This document shows, piece after piece, positions 44,909 to 57,504 of a stretch of 64,000 bases of DNA. How positions within the stretch are numbered: position 1 is the stretch's first letter; every line of letters starts with the position of its first letter. Source of the stretch: Rosellinia necatrix. Lineage: Eukaryota; Ascomycota; Sordariomycetes; Xylariales; Xylariaceae. A model generated the notes under the pieces. That model was not told where the DNA came from, did not search any database, and was given only the letters and a program-made list of their open reading frames with translations. The stretch covers positions 3,014,001 through 3,078,000 of the forward strand of contig JAGYVD010000005.1 in assembly GCA_021209875.1 (NCBI GenBank), written 5' to 3'. Made by a program: the position numbers and the translations under genes.

Positions 44909-45797
44909 ATGCCTTCGCACGATTTCTTCTCGCAAGTACTCGCTCTACTGACAGCGATGGTTTTATTCCCTGCCAACGTAGCGGCATCTTTGCCATTCGG
45001 CCTAGCCGGACCACAGGGCACTGTGCTCTTCCTCAATGGTTTCCACTTCGTCTCTGGCCGTAAGTAAACCCTCATCGCAGTCACAGCCACACGACTATAT
45101 GAGTTGGCGTAAAATAAGGGACAAATAGGATTGACACCATATTTCCTATAAGATAACGACTACGAGGTTTCTGCGAACCATTACTGTGTGATCATCCGCG
45201 ACGATCTGCTACAATGCGTGGTATACAATACCGCCACAACCCCAGCCCACCTCGCCGGAATTGAATACATTGTCACCGAGGAAGCATTTGCAACTCTCGA
45301 TTACGAGGGTAAGGATCTTCCACCTGCCTATCTCTCTCTCTCTCTCTCGTCGTCTCTCTAACTCGTGACGCGCTGCAGAACGCCAGCTCTGGCACAGCCA
45401 TCAATATGAAATAACTAGCGGCTTCCTCGTCGAGCCGGGCATGCCCGACGTCGTCGACCACGTTATCATGAAAGACGTGCTGCTCAATACATACGGCAAG
45501 ACGGTCCACACCTGGCGGTACGACCAGAAGGACGCCTTGTACCCCGTCGGTGTCCCCGAGCTCGTGATGGGCTTCACGCACGACGACCAGATCACCCCTG
45601 ATTTCGTCCTAGCACGTGATGCGCTGTTTGGGATGAACACGACCAAGATCCGAGAGTCGCGCGCGGATATCGTTCCTCACGATGTTCTGGAGGGTGCTGA
45701 TAGCTGGAAGTATGGCTACTCACTGTCGTTCGGAATCGTGAATACGACTATTCCCGTTGACGATGTTGCATCGGGCTTTGGGGAATTGATCCGCTAA
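44909..45797 (+). CDS. OBAP family protein (DUF1264, oil-body-associated type) with N-terminal signal
   Basis: Exons 44909..45059, 45153..45308 and 45379..45797 give 241 aa. After LNGFHFVSGH the protein shows the family's conserved features: SANHYC, LLQCVVYNT, AHLAGIEYIVTEEAF, ERQLWHSHQYEITSG and YGKTVHTWRYDQ, then PVGVPELVMGF. OBAPs were named in plant oil bodies; the fungal members' role is not known to me. The start MPSHDFFSQVLALLTAMVLF has a clear hydrophobic core ending in NVAAS, so this copy seems to enter the secretory pathway, which is not the rule for the family. Two NTT sites near the C-terminus could be glycosylated. The second intron contains a CT repeat. Confidence 0.8.
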
Positions 45798-47261
45798 TTC
45801 TGGACACGCCGTTCCGCATCTGGCTCAGTTACAGACCTTAACCCTCGATCCCGTTATGATAGGTGTAGATAATCATTACGTCGCTTGAGTCCTAGGTGCC
45901 GATCTTGTATTTTATTTTCCCCCTGAGGGTCTCACCTCCTATATAAAAAAGAAGTATTCACGCCAGCCTGCCTACGTGTTTGTGGAGGGGTTCTACATCT
46001 AACTAGGCTAGCACTTACACGGACTGGTCCGGCCGGGACCCCTATAAAGGGCTTTGTTTGCGACGCGTTCATCGCGAACGGGTTTTCCTTCATTACTTCA
46101 CTTTTCCACCTCTCACGAAGGGGGGTAGTTTTTAGTGGCGGTCGGGATGTTTCTTTTATTTAGTCGCAGCGTTTAGGCCGCTCAAGGGTACCGTCGGGTA
46201 ATAAACCCCATTTAACCTTGGCCTCTCCGGAGTGCGAGTATGAGCAACTATCCGAAATCTTGGTCGCGGGTGGCCGTCTCCTTCTGGGCAAAGGGACGCA
46301 CCTCAGGCTTTTGTTTTGTGGCTCACACTCCCCCGACCCGAATTATTGGCGCGAGTTTGGGCAGCTATTCGAAGTTCCGGTCGCAGGTAAGCCGACTTCC
46401 CCCCGGAGGCGTACCGTACCGGCGGGCCTTCGTTTAGAGGCTCCCGGTCCCTCCCAAGACACGCGTTCTACTAACCAACCAACTTGTGCTATGCCGCGTG
46501 AATGTGTAGATTTACTGAGCTACTCGTTCATGCTATATCAAGCAGCCAAACTTGGAACCATCAGGAGCCGTGTAGGACGTTGGCCTCCAGACAGCTTGGT
46601 AAAGGTGGGGCTTGGTTCTAGGCACTTATCAGATATGTATTCGACCATACAATGCTGAGATGGATAGTTATGAAGAGAGACTGTGTATTACTAGTGCATT
46701 CATATAGCGTGACTCAAGCAAACTCCAAATATAATGCCTGATCTGAGCTAGACCGTGTATGACACCTCCTTGAGTTTGTTGCCTAAGTCCCATTCTATCA
46801 AACATGACAGAAGTTGTAACTCTTTTAGACTACTGTGCGCAGAGGTCTGCAGGTTTCTAGTACTAGAGTTTCTTGTTCTCTATCTCTTCAGGAGTATTTG
46901 ATGTATTAACTATCGGCCGGCTTAGCCTGTTGTAGCAGGATGCACGTCCGGACTATCAAAAAAAAGGTGTGATGGCCAGGTGCGCGAAGTGGCTTTTATT
47001 TGATATGCCACGGAATGCTGCATTTATGGAGTTATATTGTACCCAGAGACGTCGTCCGCAGTCGAATATTGACAGGCATGCCATCTTTCGGATGAACAGT
47101 GCTGATACCGACCCGATACAATCGTTCCCCATTCACCACATGTGACGGTGTTGCCTCAGAACCCCTGAGTCAATTCCTCAGATTAGCGCTTAGCCTTCTC
47201 ACGGATCCGGGTTTTCCAGGTCAACAAATACATGTGACACGGAATCAGGGTCAGATTTCTC
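45798..47261. other. Intergenic region, no gene recognised
   Basis: An open stretch at 46218-46658 has no recognised domain. The right end is the 3' flank of the first P450. Confidence 0.45.
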
Positions 47262-49006
47262 TTACCGTTGCTCGTCCCACTCTTCCCATGCTTCGCGTAT
47301 ATCGAATGTACGAAATATTAAAACCGACACGAGTTTGAGTTCCATCATCGCTAGCTCTATTCCGATACAAGTGCGAGGGCCCAGAGAAAATGGGACAAAG
47401 GCATTCTGCGGAGGGTGTAATGGGTCGCCATCAGACACAACCCATCGCTCAGGCAGAAACTCCTCGGCCCTTGGCCAGTGATGTGGATTATAATGAATGG
47501 ATGGAGCTGACAGCCATAACCCGAATCCTCCTACCGGGTATTGTGTTGACGAATTGTCCGTTAGACAAAATCCGCGTGGTGCTTCTCGAATGGTTGCAGC
47601 CTGGGGGTAAAGTCGTAGCGTTTCTTTGATAACCCCCAATGTGTAAGGAAGCGATGACAATAGATGGGGTGAAGCGGCCAAGATGGGAGCGGCTTCATCT
47701 GGATTTGAGCCGAACACGTCGTCATGTTCTTGTCGAAGCTTAGCTAAGCACTTGGGATTATCTTGCAACAATTTCGCCATGAAACAGATTGTTGAAGATG
47801 TGGTATCATGGCCAGCGAATAAAAACATTTTGAGATTAGCGATCAGGATGTTGACGGACTCGTGAGAGGTATCTAAGCTATCAGTCTTGCGGTTCCCAAA
47901 AGAATCAACCACGGCGTCAATGATCGTTCTCGTTTGGGAGTTTCCCATATTCTCTTCAAATTTCGCCTTGATCTGTGAAAGCAAGATATCGTGCATTATC
48001 CTGTTATTGTGGTTCACTGCGGCGGTATCCCAAGGCATACGGCCGAAAATCTTACCCCGAGCGGCGTTGGTGATTATTCCCATGAGGCGAAGTTGATCCA
48101 TCAAGGCAGATTTTAAAGGACCATTCGAGTCCCGAGATTGCTCGTGCAGTCGCATATCTCTGGAGGGTGTTAGTAATCGGCTTTTCTATCTCAAGGCTGA
48201 TAGGTATAGGGATGGGTTGAGGAGGGACAAATTCGTCGTCTGGTGCCGTACTTGACGGATAAGATCACTGACTCACAGGACGGCTCTGCATATGACATCA
48301 AAGGTCAAATCTATAGTCCTCTTCTCGAAGCAGAAGACTGGACCCCACTTCCCCTGTTCACCCGCCATATTTCTCAAGTTGTTGGCAAAGACAGTCACCT
48401 CTTCAATAAGCTCAGGGGTCAAAGTCATCAAATTCCGCTTGCTGAAGACGGGATTCAGTTTGGTACGCCAAGTTTTCCATAACGCCCCTTCAGCACAGAA
48501 TATGTCGATCTTTGAAGTGAGGGGCTCGATATACTGCTTGACAATGCCAACCTTGGGCAGATTCTTGACCACGGTGAACTGTGAGGCCACATCAGGGTCG
48601 TTTACTATTGCCAGAGACGTAGTCACCGGCCAGAGGTCCAAGTAGACTATCGGAGGTGGGTAGTTCCGGCCAGGGAAATACTTGGTGCAGTTATCGCCCA
48701 GCCAGGTATGGAAAACATGGATATTGACATCTGGGGGGTGAGCTCGCTGGAAGTCTGCAAGAATAGGTAAATGGCCGAAGAATAGTGAATGAGGCAGAAT
48801 GGGCTATCGATAATCAGCTTTCGCAACTCTTGAGGGAGATGCGATGTGCCAGCTGCACTTACAAGCCCCTGAGCTTTCAGCGACCTCACCCTTGATCGAT
48901 GCTGATAAGCTTGCACCAGAAAGCGTGCCACCACGACTATGACGACAGAAGCGAGGATTCCTCGAGAGGCAAGAGGGCCGATTGCGCCAGACATGGTGAT
49001 GGTCAT
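47262..49006 (-). CDS. Cytochrome P450 monooxygenase (first of two)
   Basis: Exons 48863..49006, 48277..48803 and 47262..48159 give 522 aa, normal for a fungal P450. Residues 10-30 form the ER-anchoring membrane segment (GILASVVIVVVARFLV). The I-helix AGHDTTSS, the ExxR motif KETLRLYP and the heme-binding FSLGPRTCIG (Cys488 as thiolate ligand) are all present. The segment PPPIVYLDLWPVTTSLAIVNDPDVASQF reminds me of the StcS/CYP59 group, which acts in polyketide toxin pathways, but this is only a resemblance. It is encoded on the same strand as the P450 at 49555-51582 and the SDR at 52994-54078, about 550 bp from the former. Substrate unknown. Confidence 0.9.
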
Positions 49007-49554
49007 TTTTCTTGTGGTTCAGGGTCATTTCTAAGATGGCGATCCGTCTGAAATATAAGATTATTAAAGACCGGAACAAGCAGTGACACCTCGCAAGAAG
49101 TCCTTGGAAATTAGAAGCTAGAAAGGTCTCGGCCTACGGGTCCATCAACGTGACATTCCGCCCCTTGAAGGCCCTGCACTGGCTTGGGGGTCTCACATTG
49201 GGGGCTGATTATCTCTTAAAGCGACTATGTACCTATTCAATCCAGCACAGCTTGCTGCCATTTCCAGCACCGCCAATAGCGGAGGTGACGCGTTAGATTG
49301 AGCGTTAGATTGAATCGGTAGGTAGGTAGCCACGCAGCAGTGCAGTTGGTCTAGTAGCAGTGTTTTGGCATCTATACACAGCACAGTGTATCTCCTATCC
49401 TGCAGATGGTGCTCATTTGCGACAGCCCTGGAACTGATTTTCCCCTCGGCCCGCAAACGTCGTTTATTTCCTTCTACACTAAATAAGCCACAATCACCTT
49501 CTCATTTTCTGCCTTTAGCTTTCATGTGTATGGCCTCTCCTGTATTCATCGGCG
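49007..49554. promoter_or_regulatory. Promoter region of the first P450
   Basis: These 548 bp separate two genes in the same direction. They hold the 3' end of the second P450 transcript and the promoter of the first. A short ggtaggtaggta motif lies at 49318-49329. Confidence 0.4.
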
Positions 49555-51582
49555 TTAACTACCTGCCCTACCTGCCCTACCTGCCCTGTGTGTGACCCGT
49601 ACGTTAAAATTGTTGACCACCATAATCCCAAATGACTCTTGATGTAGAGGCTGGATATTGTTGATCAAGGCGAAATCAAATCTTCGCATCAACTGATGAC
49701 AGAAAAACCCCGGCGATATTGTCAGCATTGCATGATTGTGCACGAGCCCAGGGTGTTGTGTTTCTTATCACTCACCTCAACCAACAGCTTTCGGACTTCC
49801 ATCCACGCGATAGCCTTCCCCAGGCATTGGAACTTGCCTGCCCCGAATACTAGATCGAAATCCGCCTTCATGCGATCGAGGCGGTTGTCATTTGGGCAAC
49901 GGGCTGCCTCCAGCCACCTCTCCGGTCGAAAGCACCCCGCATCGGGCCCGAAGACGCTCGTGGACTTCAAGAAGCCAGGTACGTTGGCACCAACTTCGGT
50001 TCCACCGGGCACGGTAAATCCACATACGGTATCGGCACCGGCGCCTGTTTCTCCCTGTGGACAAAGCTTGGCCGGCGACACAGCACTCGGGTGCAGTCGC
50101 ATGGCTTCGCGCAAAACCGCATCAAGGTACGGCAGGATGCGAATCTCCGCATCGGTCGCTACTGGAGAGCTGAGGCGGCCAGACCCAGAGGCAGCGTCGA
50201 TCTCTCGCTGAAGAGCCAAGTACGCCGGCGGGCAGGTCAAAAGGCAAACCATGGCCATACGCGCCCAATTAGATGTGGTATCAGAACCTGCGATTCTGTG
50301 ACATCCGCGACAGAGTGTCAGAGCAAGCATTCCATTGATGGGGTCCAGCCAAGTGTTAGCATGAAGGACTCGACTTACATATGAATGTATACCTGTTGCA
50401 TCAACTGTTCCCTCGTCATCCCATTCCGTATGAATGCCTGCATCATATCATTCACTGGCTTCGCTTTTGGTCTTGTCCTCCGCTCTACAAGATCCTTAGC
50501 AAACCTACGATACCATCAAGGAAGATGATGTTAGCTCTGTATCGGGTGCTCCTTCGAAAGACTGAGACTTCATCGACAGCTTGTCATAGGTCTGCTGTAT
50601 CGATTTGACATGAAAGGGAACCTTACCCAAATAGCACGCCAAATCCGACATGATCCCCCTCTTTCGGAAGGAGGTAGGTAAATGGCCACCAAGAGCGTAG
50701 TTTAACGAGCCAGCGCAACAACGCTGAGATCGTCACAACTCGCAAAGATAAGTCGTTGATCTCGACAAAACGGTAAACATCCTCGTCTTTGTCTAATAGT
50801 CCAAATGGCTCACCCATCGCAATATCTCCGATGCAATCAAGAGCATAGAAGTGCATTTTCTCGCCAAAATCCATTGCCTTTGGCTGTAGGTCATCTCCGT
50901 GCACCGTGGCACTAATTCTCTCATGTGGGAAGGCATATTTCCTGGTTATCAAATCTACCAGGCGCGATATTTGACGATCTATTGCTGGTTGGAAGTCCAG
51001 TGAATACTAAACAAAATCGTCAGGGACACGTTAACGCTGCCCTTTTACGAGAGGAAAATTGATCGACTCTTCAAGACAATACTTACGGCAGCACCCATTT
51101 TAGCACGCAGTGATCTATGCTTGACGGGATCTCGTTCCGAAACGACATGCGATTCTCCATCCGTCACACGCAAAGCATCGTATGCAGGCCCCTTGGTGTA
51201 CTCGGTTCGAATGCCGGAGATTCTTCTAAGCTCATCTGGGTCCGAGCAAATGAGTAGATTCGGGCCTACACGAACAAGGGAACCTGAAGGCTCTAATTAG
51301 CCCACCCGTGACGAAATACTTGCTCAAAATGGGGACATTACCATATTTCTCGCCAGCTTGCAGCATCGTGGGAAACACCTTGCCATTCCAAGTTTGTCGT
51401 ACAAACCAAAAGATTGACAAGTGAGCCGCTAGTGGACCTGGTATGTGCGAAAGCCTCTTCCAAGACCGATATTCGCGATGCGTAACTAGGATTATTGTAA
51501 GGAATATGAGTGAAGCTATGAAGGGCGAGGGTGCCCATGCTGCTGAGGCCTCAACAGCGGAATGAAGACGAGTGATGGCCAT
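49555..51582 (-). CDS. Cytochrome P450 monooxygenase (second of two)
   Basis: Six exons on the minus strand, 51342..51582, 51087..51283, 50627..51006, 50379..50504, 49776..50295 and 49555..49692, give 533 aa. I start at the ATG at 51582, since no ATG lies just upstream in frame. The membrane anchor is PFIASLIFLTIILV, followed by the proline hinge IPGPLAAHLS. The I-helix AGSDTTSNW, the ExxR motif REAMRLHP and the heme motif FGAGKFQCLG (Cys472) are present. The segment YTKGPAYDALRV and the GEPFGLLDKDEDVYRF area are like pisatin-demethylase or benzoate-hydroxylase-type fungal P450s. The last nine residues are an RAG repeat made by a 9-bp DNA repeat. Co-orientation with the neighbouring P450 and SDR suggests a shared pathway, without a recognisable backbone enzyme in the window. 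Confidence 0.88.
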
Positions 51583-52993
51583 GGCTAACAAAGAACTGGT
51601 TACGACTTTGGGTGAAACTTGTTTAGTAGATTAGTTAGCCAACAATCTAGCCATCTCAAAAAGTCAGATACGAAAAGGCTAAAACTTTCGTCCTGTCTTG
51701 AGTTCTTTTTATAGTAATTATACAAGTAGACTTGAGCATACTCCCTCGTAATCCAACAACATCTGAGTCTACTACTTCTCAAACTTCTTCAGGCCCACTG
51801 GGAAACCCCCACCGCGGGCGATGTGTGCACGATCCTCAAAGAGCACAACTATATCCTGAGAATCCTCTAGTCAAGAGGTAGCTGTCAGCCTGTTGGCGAA
51901 TCTGTTAGTCTGACACCATTATGAAGCTATATTTGTTGGCTGATCATATGCCTACACATGGAGAATTTCTATATATAGCCGTGATCAGTGTAGACACCGA
52001 GGTCACGATTTAGCCTCGTGCAGCCACAATTTTTATATTTCGCCGATGCCTACAGCCCTGATAGACATCTCGTAAACCCATATCAACAGTTTTTGTGTAC
52101 GCGACCTTTGCGCCCAATCTCTGGCACGGCTACTGCCGAGTCTTTTTATGCGGCCCCCACCATTATCCAGAGGCGGCGGTACCCAACCGGCTAGACTCGG
52201 AATCTGAATCGCTACAAACTTGAGGTACGCTAGTGTGATCTCTACCAGTCCTATTTGCCGATGAAAGCATACCTTCAGACCCCAATGACTCCAGATGATT
52301 TGTATCCAAGTACGGGGGTACACTACACGCCCCCAATGATGGAGCCATGTGACCGAAACTAGAGCCCAGGAGTCTATAAGTATGGTACACTGTCGTTAGC
52401 TGCATCATGAGGCTTGTGTGTAATCCAGCCGTTAACCCATCTTGGCTCATGAGCGTCAAGGGGGGCTGAGCTGAGGGGAGAAAATATACCGGCATGACGC
52501 CATGAATAGACGATCCTCCAATGAGGCAATAAGGTCAGTAGGGAGACGCAATAACAACATAACAGGGTCGTAACATACCGGTAGTGGTGGTGGCGGGAGA
52601 GAGACCAACATACCTGGCTAGAGTAGATGGGGTAAAGATGGTCTCAGGCTTCGAATAATCGAACCCGGCATGAAAAGTACTAACACGAGTAATCGGATTT
52701 TGGACTACTTCAAACTCAGAGGATCGATAGAGGCCGCTGACCGAACCATGAACTCTCGGAGTGGAGAGCTGATGAGGTCTGTTCAAACCATTGCTCTAAT
52801 CACAAGCAATTATTATGGGAAAGATTGGGACTTCCGGGTTATTTTGTGAATTGCTATTGCTATTATGCGTGAGGGAAATCAAAGTCAATTATTAGGTACC
52901 AAGCTAGCTTGATAACTTGAATATGTTGATGAAGGTGACAGATCACTGCCAATTTCCCCTGAGATACACAGACGCCTTGAATACCCACTCTAT
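51583..52993. other. Intergenic region, no gene recognised
   Basis: Contains the promoter of the second P450 on the left and the 3' flank of the SDR on the right. Open frames at 52033-52495 have no recognised domain. Confidence 0.45.
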
Positions 52994-54078
52994 CTACACA
53001 GGGGGGCCGGAAGATGACTCAAGCTCCTTCTCTGTCCACTCCCATAGTCTTCTGGACAGATTTTCGTCCTTGCCCATCTTCGACTCCCGATCTGGTACGC
53101 CAACGGGCTCGTAGTATTTCCCGCTTACAACGTTGGGGCTAGTTGCAGCCCATAAGTGATTTCTGATGCCAACAGACACTGGCACGCAGATGAAGTGGGA
53201 GAGTGGCGTTGCGAAGCGGATGAGTGCACTCTCCTTAGCTAGCGACGCGGCCATGCCCGTGATAATTCGGCCTGGGTGTACCGCGGCCGTCTGTAGGCGG
53301 GGGTGGTGCCGTGCAAGCTCCCGAGCGAGGCCGATGAGCGCAAGTTTGCTTTGGCCGTAGCGCTGCGAATAGGACTGCATGTAGAACCGACACGTCAGCA
53401 TGCTGCGAGAGCAGCGCAGGCCTAGAAAATACGTACCATCTCTGCACAGTCGGTCTTCAGCTTGTCGAACTGGATCCCTCCTGTTGGCGTTACTGTATGC
53501 CCCTCGCTAGAAACAACGACGAGGCGGGCGTTGGCGTCGGGTTGCGCCTCTATCGTATGCAATAGTGTCGGTAGCAGCAGTTTCCCCAAGAGTGCGTGAC
53601 CAAGGTAGTTCAGGCCGAAGTGGACTTCGTACCCTTCTGTCGTCACGCCCGGCTTGACACGGATGATGCCGGCGTTGAGTATGAGAATATGGAGGCGCCG
53701 CTCTTGAGCGATGAACTCAGACGCGCATTTCCGAATGCTGTCGAACGAGGTGAGGTCAAGGTCGAGAAAGCGGACCTCGGTGCTCTCGCCTCCATCGGTT
53801 CTGGGCCGGCCCTCGCGAGACTCGCGCTGTATGCGGTCGACGACCTCCCTTTTCGCTTCCTCGCTTCGAGGCAGGTCGGCAACGTAGATGCGCGACGGAT
53901 GGCCATATCGCGCAAGCTCAATGGCGGTCGACCGGCCGAGATCTCCGGCAGCGCCAGTGACGAGGACGACTTTGCCCGCCAAGCTTGGGACGTCGCGCGC
54001 GGGCTCGAAAGACAGGCCCTGGCCAGTGTTTCGCGACCCGAATAGGGTGACGCGCGCCATTTCGAGCAATTGAGGCAT
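52994..54078 (-). CDS. Short-chain dehydrogenase (retinol-dehydrogenase/WWOX-like)
   Basis: Exons 53437..54078 and 52994..53374 give 340 aa. The Rossmann motif TGAAGDLG (residues 41-48), an aspartate after the second strand (YVADLPRS), NAGI, the VVVSSEGH strand and the catalytic YGQSK (Tyr220, Lys224) are visible. The HPGRIITGM turn after the active site fits the retinol-dehydrogenase-like group of fungal SDRs. The intron (53375..53436) separates the catalytic Tyr from the substrate-side Ser. It is on the same strand as the two P450s, about 1.4 kb from the nearer one, and could serve the same pathway. This is inferred from position. Confidence 0.88.
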
Positions 54079-56077
54079 GGTGACGCGGAGGAGACAGTAG
54101 TAACGCTAACAAGACAAAGGACGAAGGCGAGGAGCCTGCTTCTGCGAGCTTTGCTGGAACTCGCCCGACCCCTTAGGCCGTTCGGTCGGAGGCAAGGGAC
54201 GTCGGATTCTAGGGTACAACAAACAACATGGAGGATCTAGGACAGATGCCCCGTTGCTTTTCGGTCGTAAGCAGAAAGGCGCAGAACGTGTCTTCTCATA
54301 AAGAACAGCGTTAGGGCCGCAGATAGCGATGATGCTGGGGTTGCAAAAAGCCGAGCCTATGGGCGCCCACGAAGCCAGCCCATGGGTTCTTGACGGACAG
54401 GCCGCCACGACACGACAGCATAGGCTCGGAAAAGCTACCGAACCAATGACAAAAATAAAAAATAAGAAAAAACCCCCAAAAAGGAATCTTGCTTCTTATA
54501 GCTTCAATACCATAAATATTAAATATTAAATATTAAAATAATAGTCGGTCACTTAAAATAACTAGGTAACTAAGTAACTAGCTAATATTTATATTATTAT
54601 TTTCATTCGTTCTGTACTTGTTAATTGACATTTTAGTTGGGCTCTTATCGGCTTTGGCTGTCGTAGGTCTGTCTCGTCTCATGGGCCCCCAAAGCCCATT
54701 TGGGCTGTATGATGCTGCCAACATCTGATGAGCCACAGTGCATGCTACGCTGGGATTATGGCAGTGACCAATCAATTTACATCATCAAGGGCTGAACAGC
54801 CAGCCTGCTTGGGAAGCACATTAGGTTCCAATGGTTACACTGATGCGCTTTAGTGGGAGAGGCGGCTACCTATTGGGATGGGGGGATAGGGGGAGGTTCT
54901 TGGCATGCAATACAAACGCCAGAAGGTTGCGTTGAGTGTGCCTTAGTGTACTTACTGTATTACAACATGCTCGTTATGCAGCTGCATCCCGATTCATCTA
55001 GGCATTGCATTCGTAGTCTGCCCCTAGTAGGTACTCACTGACGGCGGCATATTTGATAGAGTCGCACTTTCCATTCCGCGTTCGGTCGCAAGCCACGTTG
55101 TCGTACCCAAGTCGTGTTACCGTTGTATCAGCGCTCCGCTGATATGTGAGTGCCACCTAGGCAAGTGGTTAAACTGCCCCCCGACAAATAAGCCCAATAC
55201 CCACAAACCGACAGTAGGCAACGAATATAGCGCACGGACCACGTCCTCCTGGCGCCCTGCTCTCTGAAGAGCCGATCAACTAGCGCAGCCACAAAGCGTA
55301 TACTAGCGACACCAGCCCGCTCTTCTAGCAACAAAAAAAATAAGCGCTATCACACTAAGCCAAGCCTGCTCCTAACCTTTGCGCCTACACAAGCGCTACC
55401 ACCTTGGGCCAAAGTCTGCCCCCAACTTTTACGCCACACAAGCGCCACAAAACCACAAGACACAGGAATCTTAGTTAAAGCTAATATCTGCAACCAGTTA
55501 CAATATAATTAAAACAGCATATCACGTTTAATGCCTCTTAAGAGGCTTAAATACTAGTACTCTCGTAACATTAAATACTATCATTTATTCATTTATTCAT
55601 GCTGATATATAAATAGAAACAGTGTTCTATCTATCGTAAAGTAGCAGACTAGCCAATCGTGGGCACGAGCCTCACGTCTCAGTTCGATCAACAGATACAG
55701 CAAGCCCGGATACAAAAACCAAACACCTTACTAAATATAGATGAGGCTGTTTGTTGAGCTTGCACCTGACACGCCACGTCTGGATGTTCTTGACGTTCTT
55801 GTACTGCCATGATTGGGGCCAGGACTAGTCTAATGAATTAGGGGTTAAACAGGCCGACTAATACACATATGAAGGAAGATGGCAGAGAGAGCCAAGTCCT
55901 CGAACTCTCACCCTCGAACTCTCACTTGGGCATTGATAAAGCTCGTCCTTGGCTCTGGTTCGGTCTTTAAAACTATCAGTCCCGTACTGCTCTCCATCTC
56001 AAGCTCTCATTGTGTGATACCACTCGTCTCGTCTTCATGATATTTTCGTTTGCATTCTCGGGACACCACTACGTGCA
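54079..56077. other. Intergenic region with AT-rich DNA and a 49-bp repeat
   Basis: AT-rich sequence at 54460-54615 includes taaatattaaatattaaa repeats. A 49-bp imperfect tandem duplication lies at 55342-55439. No gene recognised. The right end is the promoter of the rhodopsin-fold gene. Confidence 0.5.
55342..55439. repeat. Imperfect 49-bp tandem duplication
   Basis: Two 49-bp units (55342-55390 and 55391-55439), each beginning aagcgcta and ending with a cac end, share most positions. A third partial copy (aagcgccac) follows at 55440. The divergence suggests an old duplication. Confidence 0.7.
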
Positions 56078-57504
56078 ATGTCGAGCGAACATACGCTGTA
56101 CCGTCCCACGGACGAACTCATTGGAGAGCATGCCTTCAAAGTAGGTTTGTACCCATACTAATTTATTTCCCTGATGGCCCAGCCACCTTCGAGCCGGGTT
56201 CTTTTATTTGCTAAAATTTCTGTCTACACTAACAGGTGACCATGTGGGTTGGCACTGGCCTCTGCACTATACTCTATGCTTTGCGCATATGGGCCAGATT
56301 CGCGTCCTTTCGACGCTTTTTTGCCGAGGACTACATGACTGGATGCGCCTTGGCTATTCTCATCGCCCTGACGATCCTGCTTCAACTCTTCTTGGGGGAC
56401 ATATATCTGATCCTTCACGTGGAAAACCACCAAATCGTGCCCGGGCCAGGCTTCACTGATCGCTTTCTCTCTGGCTTGCGAGCAGACGCCGTCGGGATCT
56501 TGCTGTGTAGCCTCGGGACCTGGTTTATCAAACTAAGCTTTTTGCTGTTCTTCCGCCGCCTTGGCCGCGAGATACGGTCTTATATGATCTTTTGGTATGT
56601 CGCCATCGCTTTGGTCATCGCGGCTGGAGCAACAAACATCGCTCTCATCACCTACGATTGTACCTTGGGAAGTCTTTTCCATATCACCGCGGAGTGTGCA
56701 ACAGTATCCAAATTGAGCGAGATATATACGAAATATAAAGCAACGGTTTCTATCGACGTTATCTCTGATGCCATCAGTAAGTTGCACCTGCATCCTTCTC
56801 AGTCTCTCTTTCTAATATGCCGCTAATGATTATACGCAAAATAGTTATCATCTTCCCGGTGATGATAGTATGGAGAACAAAGATGAACGTGCGGCAAAAG
56901 GTTATTCTTACATCCGTATTCTTACTAGTAGGCTTCACCATTGCTGTATCGATTGTCCGCGGTAGCATCTTCGGCGGTGTCTACAAGTCCGTGTCACAAA
57001 CCGACAGCAATGTGCTTAACACAGCATGGCTACTCTTCTGGTTCTTCATCGAGTACATCGTTTGTGAGTCTACCGATCACACCTTGACCCCTGTAGACAG
57101 GGCGAGATACTAATGATATCTCATGCTCAGCGTTCGTGATCGCCTGCATCATATCGTTCCGTTCTCTCTGGACTCATAGAGAGAGTAAGACACACGAGAG
57201 GCAGGCCGAGATAAAAAAACAACAGGACATTATCATGGCTCGGCAAAACGCCGACGGGGTCGATGCGAGACCACGCAACAGGTTGCGCAGACTCTATGAC
57301 ACTCTCCTCACAACTGTAGCGGATCTTGAGGGGAGTATGCTTGACCTAAATGATCAAGGAGCCATTCAAATGCAACTACCTTCGGGTAAAATGAATGTCG
57401 ACTTCGCGACCTGGGGCACCGGCGCCCAAAATAGCTCAAGCTCGGAACCAGAGTCTAGTTACCCGCAGAGCTCGCAGGACTCCGCGGTAGTTCAGTCAGT
57501 TTGA
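56078..57504 (+). CDS. Fungal rhodopsin-fold (PTH11-like, no CFEM) integral membrane protein
   Basis: Exons 56078..56140, 56236..56776, 56845..57063 and 57131..57504 give 398 aa. The first exon encodes only 21 residues. Seven hydrophobic helices can be drawn: VTMWVGTGLCTILYALRIW, the segment after AEDYMTGCALAILIAL, AVGILLCSLGTWFIKLSFLL, MIFWYVAIALVIAAGATNI, DAIIIIFPVMIVW, VILTSVFLLVGFTIAVSIV and TAWLLFWFFIEYIVSFVIACI. The charged WARF after helix 1 and FIKLSFLLFFRR in helix 3 are typical of the fungal rhodopsin domain shared by PTH11-like receptors. The C-terminal 110 residues are cytosolic, with Ser-rich ends. The N-terminus has no CFEM cysteines. A receptor role is plausible but unproven. 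It is transcribed away from the SDR-P450 group. Confidence 0.82.

Noticed and set aside
49555..54078. Complete secondary-metabolite cluster
   Set aside because: No synthase, cyclase, transporter or pathway regulator lies among the P450s and SDR in the window.
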